Assembly: GCA_934254825.1 (NCBI GenBank)
Contig: CAKQMB010000001.1
Span: forward strand, 186,001-250,000
Source: an uncultured Clostridia bacterium
GTDB lineage: Bacteria; Bacillota; Clostridia; Christensenellales; Borkfalkiaceae
Length of the DNA: 64,000 nt
Direction: 5' to 3'
Shown: positions 58,975 to 64,000 of the stretch, in pieces
Layout of the letters: every line of letters starts with the position of its first letter
Numbering within the stretch: the stretch's first letter is position 1
The notes under the pieces: model-generated
Told to the model about the DNA's origin: nothing
What the model saw: only the letters and a program-made list of their open reading frames with translations
Databases searched by the model: none
Made by a program: the position numbers and the translations under genes

Positions 58975-59805
58975 TTATATTACTTTTTCGTTCGGAAGCT
59001 TTTCGGAAAGGAAATCCGCAAGTTCGTACGGCTCGATTATTTTAAGAGGTTTTCCGTTCCCGCCCAGCACGAAAACGCGATAAAGATAGTCTCCCGTAAG
59101 TATGTGATAAAGTTTTTTGACCGTCGTATCGCTCCTTACGGCAATTTCCTTTATTTCCTTTGCCCGACGCATCCGGTGCAAAGAAAGCTCGTCGAATATC
59201 CGAACGTAAGAGTCCGCCGCATTTTTATCGAGCGCGCCCGTTAAAACGAACGCGGCGAAAAACAGTATGCTGAAATTCACCTTTACAAAACAAGAATAAA
59301 TAAACAACCCTATAAGCCCCGCCGAAATAACGTAGCTTACGATTTTGGCGATTTTTATCGCCTTCGCTCTGCCGATTTTTTTGGACAAGAGACAAACGAG
59401 AAGCCTGCCGCCGTCGAGCGGAAACGCGGGGATAACGTTTATCGCCGCCAACGCAAAATTTGCCTGGGCGGCAAGTTCGGTGTACGGGTACGTTTCGGGG
59501 AAAACCCACCAGAGCGCGAAAATGAAAAAGCCGATAACGAGATTAACAAGCGGTCCCGCTATAACGACGACCGTCTCTTCCCTCGCGCTCATACCCGACA
59601 TATCGCCCGAAACGATCGCCCCATACGGCATCAAAGTGACTTTTTTGAGCTTATAACCGAAAATCTCCGCGGCGAACGAATGCCCCGCTTCGTGGATAAG
59701 CGCGCAAAGCGTATACGATAAAAAAGAAAATACTTTGCCCGTGAAAGCAAAGTATATTCCGAAAATTATAAATAACGGGTGAACCTTAAATTTCAGCTTT
59801 CCCAT
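58975..59805 (-). CDS. spoIVFB: SpoIVFB-like intramembrane metalloprotease (site-2 protease, M50)
   Basis: 276 residues: zinc motif HEAGH (38-42) in the second membrane helix, second-site NVIPAFPLDGGR (Asp131), about six helices, and a C-terminal CBS-like cytosolic segment. SpoIVFB in Bacillus cleaves pro-sigma-K in the outer forespore membrane. The gene before it overlaps by 13 bp and looks like its SpoIVFA partner, which supports the naming. Confidence 0.88.
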   Translation of the reverse strand: MGKLKFKVHPLFIIFGIYFAFTGKVFSFLSYTLCALIHEAGHSFAAEIFGYKLKKVTLMPYGAIVSGDMSGMSAREETVVVIAGPLVNLVIGFFIFALWWVFPETYPYTELAAQANFALAAINVIPAFPLDGGRLLVCLLSKKIGRAKAIKIAKIVSYVISAGLIGLFIYSCFVKVNFSILFFAAFVLTGALDKNAADSYVRIFDELSLHRMRRAKEIKEIAVRSDTTVKKLYHILTGDYLYRVFVLGGNGKPLKIIEPYELADFLSEKLPNEKVI

Positions 59806-60500
59806 ATGATCGATCCGCCCTCGACTATGTAATTTGTTACGAGAACGTCCGAATTATACATATATACCTTTGCCGTGCCGCCGTTTACGAAGCATACGGG
59901 AACGTATTTGAAAACATCGTCGCCCTTATCGGCGTAAACGAAATCGACGCCCGTTATAACGGATTTGAAAACGTCGCTGTGTTTAAGCGTAACAGTGTAT
60001 TTGCCGTCTTCTTCGACAACAGAAACGACTTTTCCGTCGCAAACGGGATAAAGCGAACCCTTTCCGCTGTATTCCATAACGCCTTCCTCGATTTTGACTT
60101 CGAGTTCGCCCGACGGAGCCTGCGCGTTAAAGCTGGTGTTTACTCTCGTGTCCAAAGTTTCGCTCGCAACGTTAAAGGTCTTTTTGAAAATTCTGTTTAT
60201 GCCGCTGTTCTCCCAGAAAATATTCGTAAGAAGAATTGTCACGACAAGAAGGAACACCGCAACGCCCTCGGCGTAAACGAGATCGAACTTGAATTTCTTC
60301 TCTCCGCGGGGCTTATTCGTTTTTTTCGTAATCTCCACGGTTTCGTACTCGTCGATAGTTTCGTCCGCGTCCGTGTTTACTTTATTTATCACGTCGCCGA
60401 CGATATCTTTCTTGCGCTTGTTCTTTTTGGGCTTAATCGTTACGTCGCAGGACGAAACGTCAAGACCGAGCATTTCTGCATAATCCATACCGTCTTTCAT
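59793..60500 (-). CDS. SpoIVFA-like membrane protein with degenerate M23 domain
   Basis: 235 residues: basic cytosolic N terminus, one membrane helix (about 77-95), and a C-terminal M23/LytM-type fold (GSLYPVCDGKVVSVVEEDGKYTVTLKHSD) without the HxH and HxxxD zinc residues, as in SpoIVFA and SpoIIQ. SpoIVFA holds SpoIVFB inactive until signalled from the forespore. AGAGGT precedes ATG 60500. Confidence 0.75.
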   Translation of the reverse strand: MKDGMDYAEMLGLDVSSCDVTIKPKKNKRKKDIVGDVINKVNTDADETIDEYETVEITKKTNKPRGEKKFKFDLVYAEGVAVFLLVVTILLTNIFWENSGINRIFKKTFNVASETLDTRVNTSFNAQAPSGELEVKIEEGVMEYSGKGSLYPVCDGKVVSVVEEDGKYTVTLKHSDVFKSVITGVDFVYADKGDDVFKYVPVCFVNGGTAKVYMYNSDVLVTNYIVEGGSIIWES

Positions 60501-60680
60501 AGCTTTTACCTCTTTTTGCTTTTTGGTATATCATATGGCGGCAAAAAGACGGTTAGAACTTTGCGTTTGTTAAAACAAGTCGAAAAAAATAATTTTTATC
60601 GCTTTACTCTTTCAAAAAATTTTTCGCGTTCGAAACGCTTTGCTTCGGCGAGGGAGACAAAACAACCCCGGCGGGGCGTT

Positions 60681-61868
60681 TCAGCCTTGCATGTAATCGG
60701 CTTTTTCGACATTATCCCAAATATCTTTCAGTAATTTCCCGTCCGCTCGGGCGTTATCGCGAAATTCTTCCGCGCTCGGAAAAATATTCTTTTGTCTGCC
60801 GTATTCCATGTGAACATTTCCGCTTTCGTCGTAATAAACCGCCGCCTCGACGCCTCTATAATAAAACGTCATTTCGCTATACATTTCAAGTCCCGCGATA
60901 AAATCCTCGAAATCGGGCTTTAAGGGCTTGCCCTCTCCGTAAAGTCGTCTTGCTTTGCAGAGAGAAACAAGGTTCGGATACATAACTTTATCCGGAAATT
61001 TCCCGTCGTCCCTGCCAAGCCCCCACGAGCAGTTGTCGCACTCCCCGTTACCGAACTGATCGACCGCGCAAATTTTACCGCACACGGGGCATTTTGCAAG
61101 AAAATCAAGCGCGTAAGGGTCTTTATAATCGATATATTTAAAATCGCGCGGATTAAGCCCCACAACGTTTCGATTGCTCTTTTCAAAATAAAACCTTGAC
61201 TGTTCGCATGGCGGCAAGTCTTTTACCCACTCGTAAGTCGTGGGCAAAAACGACTTCACGTTCCCGTTTCTTTTCATCGTTTCGAACGGCTCGTCGTAAC
61301 ACAACACAAGGCTCGGCTTTATCCGCTTTATCATTTCGTTATAGCCGGTCATAAACGACAATTCGTCGTTCTCGCGATAATAAGTGCAAACAGAAACGAC
61401 AGACCCCTCTTCGATTCCGTCAAAACAAAAATCGAAAGACCTTTCGTCGCCCCAACTCACCGTCGGAATAACGTTAAGCCCACGGCTTTGCCAGAACGCG
61501 CCGCACCAACGATTTTTAAAAACGCTCTCGATTTGAAGAGCGAGAGGCATATTCGTGAATATACTGAAATCCGGGCTGAGCAGGCAATAATACTGCTTTA
61601 ATTTTTCCAACTCATCGTCGGCTTTTTCGTAAACTTTTTCGAATTTCCAATCATAAGTGAAAAAGTGCAGGGTTTTATCCCTGTTTTTCTCGTCGTCGGA
61701 TTTAGCGTCGAGGAAACTCAGAAGTTTAATTTTTTCGACGTCGATATTTTGCTTTTTTATTATCGGAAAATCGTACTTTCCTGCCGATTTGCCGTTGTAT
61801 AAAAACTCGTTTCTCACTAAGTTCCGCTTGTTTTTCTGTTTATCGATTTCATATTGTGTACTTTTCAT
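60681..61868 (-). CDS. DUF4417 protein with C-terminal zinc-ribbon domain
   Basis: 395 residues from ATG 61868 (GAGG nine bases upstream). The N-terminal DUF4417 part (about 1-235) has LSPDFSIFTNMPLALQ, NRWCGAFWQSRGLNVIPTVSWGDERSF and CFDGIEEGSVV. DUF4417 is common on phages and mobile elements and has no proven function. Residues about 250-395 form a zinc ribbon (CPVCGK...CDNCSW) plus a domain shared with the 43.7-kb gene. The N-terminal domain is extra here, so this is a fusion or the other gene lost it. Confidence 0.85.
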   Translation of the reverse strand: MKSTQYEIDKQKNKRNLVRNEFLYNGKSAGKYDFPIIKKQNIDVEKIKLLSFLDAKSDDEKNRDKTLHFFTYDWKFEKVYEKADDELEKLKQYYCLLSPDFSIFTNMPLALQIESVFKNRWCGAFWQSRGLNVIPTVSWGDERSFDFCFDGIEEGSVVSVCTYYRENDELSFMTGYNEMIKRIKPSLVLCYDEPFETMKRNGNVKSFLPTTYEWVKDLPPCEQSRFYFEKSNRNVVGLNPRDFKYIDYKDPYALDFLAKCPVCGKICAVDQFGNGECDNCSWGLGRDDGKFPDKVMYPNLVSLCKARRLYGEGKPLKPDFEDFIAGLEMYSEMTFYYRGVEAAVYYDESGNVHMEYGRQKNIFPSAEEFRDNARADGKLLKDIWDNVEKADYMQG

Positions 61869-61879
61869 AAACTTCATCC

Positions 61880-61988
61880 TCAACGATATTTTATATAGTC
61901 GGGTTCTATGTGTTCCTTTATTCTCTGCCCCTCGCCGTTTTTCCAATCCCAATCATGATCATGAGGAAGTTACACCGCCTGCTCCCAT
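61880..61988 (-). pseudogene. Short frameshifted ORF with a perfect Shine-Dalgarno
   Basis: GGAGGTGAT (62000-61992) stands seven bases before ATG 61988. The frame reads MGAGGVTSS then TGA; a +1 shift just before it gives HDHDWDWKNGEGQRIKEHIEP and runs to a stop at 61882-61880, just before the DUF4417 start. It is either a decayed small gene, a sequence error or recoding. Confidence 0.4.
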
Positions 61989-62000
61989 TATATCACCTCC

Positions 62001-62203
62001 ATGACTTTTTGTCAGTATTTTACACGAAATTATCGCAAAGTCAAGCATATTGTGTACCGAAGAAAAGCAAAAATTATCACGGTTCGACTCGATCGGCTTT
62101 GACGGATGAAATTAAACAGAAAGCCGAGTTAATTCGTAAAGTTTTATCCCCGTTCGATTTGTATGTACGACAAAATCTCGTTATATGGCAATTTACACTT
62201 TAC
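62001..62203. other. Gap without a recognised gene
   Basis: About 200 bp between the DUF4417 leader and the SDR stop. Short frames exist but have no binding site or family likeness. The DUF4417 promoter is probably here, but no clear box pair was found. Confidence 0.5.
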
Positions 62204-63258
62204 TTATAGTTTTGCGAATTTTACCATAATCGCCTGCGGGAATATCTTTGCGGCGAGGCGATAAAACTTGTAAAATGCTCCGGGCGTGTAAACCGCGTTG
62301 CCTTTCTTTGCCTTTTTCAGCGACTTTTTGACAATCTTTTCTACGTTCAGCCACGGCAAACCGTTTGCGCGGGAATGGTTTTCTTCCGCCTTTTTCTTTG
62401 CGTTCATTTCGGTATCCATATTTCCGGGGCATAGCGCGAGAACGTTGATTTTCCTTTCTCTCAATTCTTCGCGAAGCACGCGGGACAGATACAAAAGATA
62501 GGTTTTCGTCGCGCTGTACACGGCGGCGTTCACGTTCGGAACAAACCCCGATACGGAACAGGTGTTGATAATATATCCGCCCTTTTCCATAAACGGCGCG
62601 CATTCGTGAATCATCGCGGTTGCGCCCGACACGTTCACGTCGATAATGTTCTGCAATACGTCGAGCGGCAAATCTATAAACTTGCCTTCTCTTTCATACC
62701 CCGCGTTGTTTATCAGCGTCTTAATTGTCGGGTTCAGACTTTTCATTTCGTCAAAAAAGGCTGTCCGTGAGTTTTTATCCGACAAATCGACCGCAAACGT
62801 TTTGATTTTTACGTTTTTGTAGTCTGCCGCCATTTCGTCAAGTCTTTCTTTTCTACGGGCGATGCCAGACAAGAATAATACGAACCGTGGTCTGACGGCG
62901 TATTTTTGACTAATACATCGTTACGCTCGCGGTTTATACGTCAAGTATTAACCCGTTCGCGTGCCTTGTCTTAGTCTAAAAATTCGCCGTCGGACTCATA
63001 GCCGAGAAGAACCTCCGCTATCGACCAAAACACCGATATTTTCGATGATTTTTGACAAAGGCGAACGAAGATGTACTTGACGTACTTCAAGCGAGCATTT
63101 GACAAAAAGCGCGAAAATTGCGGCGTTTTGGCAAGGTTCGGATTATTTTTGTCTGGCATCAGCCAAAATTCGTCGTCTTGTTTTGCGTTATTCAACAGAT
63201 TTTTCGCAAATGCTTTTCCAAGCCCCGAAGATGCTCCCGTGATAATCGTTACTTTCAT
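62204..63258 (-). pseudogene. Short-chain dehydrogenase/reductase gene interrupted by the 300-bp element
   Basis: The start (63258) encodes MKVTIITGASSGLGKAFAKNL with the NAD(P) TGxxxGxG motif; the frame breaks at the element (63160-62861) after DDEFWL. The rest resumes as IARRKERLDEM, NAG, YSATKTYLLYLSR (Tyr-x3-Lys) and CPGNMDTEM. The halves are out of frame by two; removing 296 bp and leaving one GATC restores frame and gives WLIARRKERL, usual for this SDR group. The original substrate is unknown. Without excision the product is a short stub. Confidence 0.88.
62861..63160. mobile_element. MITE-like 300-bp inverted-repeat element, copy 2
   Basis: Same length and about 298/300 identical to copy 1, same orientation. 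It is bounded by GATGCC ... GGCATC and sits in the SDR gene. The reconstructed target is GATC, of which the central AT appears at both ends, giving a possible 2-bp target duplication. Confidence 0.88.
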
Positions 63259-63270
63259 ACTCTGATCTCC

Positions 63271-64000
63271 TTATAATTTTACCGTTTTATTTACGAATTG
63301 CCCGTGCGTGTTCTTGCTCTTGTAATTGATCGCCGCTTTCGGGCAACGATGCAGACAACCGAGACATAACGCGCATTGATTTTTTACCCACGTCGGTTTT
63401 CCGTCCTTGATTTCTATCGCTTTCACGGGGCATTGTCTTGCGCATAATCCGCATCCTACGCAGTTTTCATTGACGAAAAAGTATTTTGTCTGTCTGAATT
63501 TATCGTAATTGCGATAATAGCAATTTACAAGCGGCAAAGGTAATTTCGCCGCGACGAAATTTCCCCGAACTCTGTTTTGTATCTTGTCTGCAACCTCTTC
63601 CGCTTCTTTGATTGCGGCGGCGGTAATCCGTTCGTTTTTCGACTTGTCTTTCAGATTATACATAGGAACCCAGGTATCGACGGTTTTGACGGAGTATGCG
63701 GCGGATACCGAAACGCCTTTTTTGCGTAACAGGTCGGCAAGGAATTTTGCCGATTGCCCCGTGGTCGTTCCGTAAGCCGAAACCGTATATGCGTAAACGT
63801 TCTCGGCGTGCCTTATATCCAGATATTTGACAAAATCCGATACGACAGAGGGCAGTCCCCAAAAATAAGTGGGCGTTACAAAGCCGATTGTCTCCCCTTC
63901 GCCGCATTCAAACGAAAAATCCTTATTCTGCATACAATCTTTGATTGCTACGGTTTTTTCGCCTGTCTTTTTTGAAATCGTTTCGGCAATCATTTTACAG
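63271..64000 (-). CDS. EFR1-family flavodoxin/ferredoxin protein (5' end outside window)
   Basis: The frame is open to the right edge; residues before MIAETISKKTGEK are missing, including the expected GTGN flavin loop. Visible parts: flavodoxin-like region (GFVTPTYFWGLPSVVSDFV) and two [4Fe-4S] sites, CVGCGLCARQCP and CALCLGCLHRCP. EFR1 proteins are small electron carriers. It ends 12 bases before the broken SDR gene, so the two were probably co-transcribed. Confidence 0.88.
   Translation of the reverse strand, partial: CKMIAETISKKTGEKTVAIKDCMQNKDFSFECGEGETIGFVTPTYFWGLPSVVSDFVKYLDIRHAENVYAYTVSAYGTTTGQSAKFLADLLRKKGVSVSAAYSVKTVDTWVPMYNLKDKSKNERITAAAIKEAEEVADKIQNRVRGNFVAAKLPLPLVNCYYRNYDKFRQTKYFFVNENCVGCGLCARQCPVKAIEIKDGKPTWVKNQCALCLGCLHRCPKAAINYKSKNTHGQFVNKTVKL

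Noticed and set aside
61910..62209. 99-codon rightward frame
   Set aside because: No start signal or family likeness and it crosses the leader of the leftward DUF4417 gene.

Overview
The window looks like a chromosome segment of an uncultured Clostridia-type Bacillota, probably from the gut. Supporting signs are a spoIVFA/spoIVFB-like pair, a Na+-pump decarboxylase beta subunit, PhoR/PhoB with a pst operon, many near-consensus sigma-A promoters (TTGACA-17-TATAAT), G-rich Shine-Dalgarno sites, and a strong taste for TCG/GCG/CGC words in host-like genes. Family-level assignment is not possible from the sequence alone.

Layout. 1-8.1 kb: 3' part of a 2-hydroxyacyl-CoA dehydratase activator; a small Cys-rich protein; a candidate riboswitch ahead of oadB plus a gamma-like subunit; the TldD/TldE pair. 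8.2-11.9 kb: two paralogous lipoproteins, the second with a 300-bp inverted-repeat element between its promoter and its ribosome binding site. 12-18.3 kb: a tyrosine recombinase, a candidate invertible promoter, then an operon of SPFH/SHOCT protein, four-helix membrane protein, a one-pass TIR receptor-like protein with a lectin-like C terminus, and a small protein. 18.6-19.3 kb: a type III toxin-antitoxin (ToxN plus three RNA repeats). 19.5-21.0 kb: DUF2089/DUF4097 pair. 21.6-28.2 kb: pstS-pstCA-pstB-phoU-phoB-phoR, with a permuted PstS and a fused permease. 28.4-41.6 kb: a 12-gene capsule or exopolysaccharide operon. 41.9-50.4 kb: ECF S component and MocR regulator, tRNA-Leu, YitT, phosphoesterase, XTP pyrophosphatase, CofE-like protein, LuxS, CBM9-like and AraC genes, TerB-like protein. 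50.4-54.7 kb: TetR-controlled ABC exporter. 55-64 kb: DUF4143 ATPase, small proteins, PyrR, SpoIVFA/FB-like pair, DUF4417 protein, an SDR gene broken by the second 300-bp element, and an EFR1 ferredoxin that runs off the end.

How the parts fit. The strongest candidate for an undescribed system is 12.0-18.3 kb. Two 19-bp inverted arms bracket a perfect promoter that now points away from the operon and into a terminator made by the left arm. A complete tyrosine recombinase lies next door, so inversion would switch on an operon whose main product joins a cytoplasmic TIR domain, one membrane helix and an outside lectin-like domain resembling diversity-generating-retroelement targets. It sits beside a phage-defence-type ToxIN module. 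In the capsule operon, uronic-acid enzymes lie with a TupA-like ATP-grasp ligase and an alanine racemase, which suggests an acidic glycan amidated with an amino acid.

Across the window there are nine copies of a 14-bp word (TAAGTCGATTAWCG), in genes and between genes, that no called feature explains. There are also three paired REP-like palindromes, and three genes whose -10 box sits only 6-9 bases before ATG and so are probably leaderless or nearly so.
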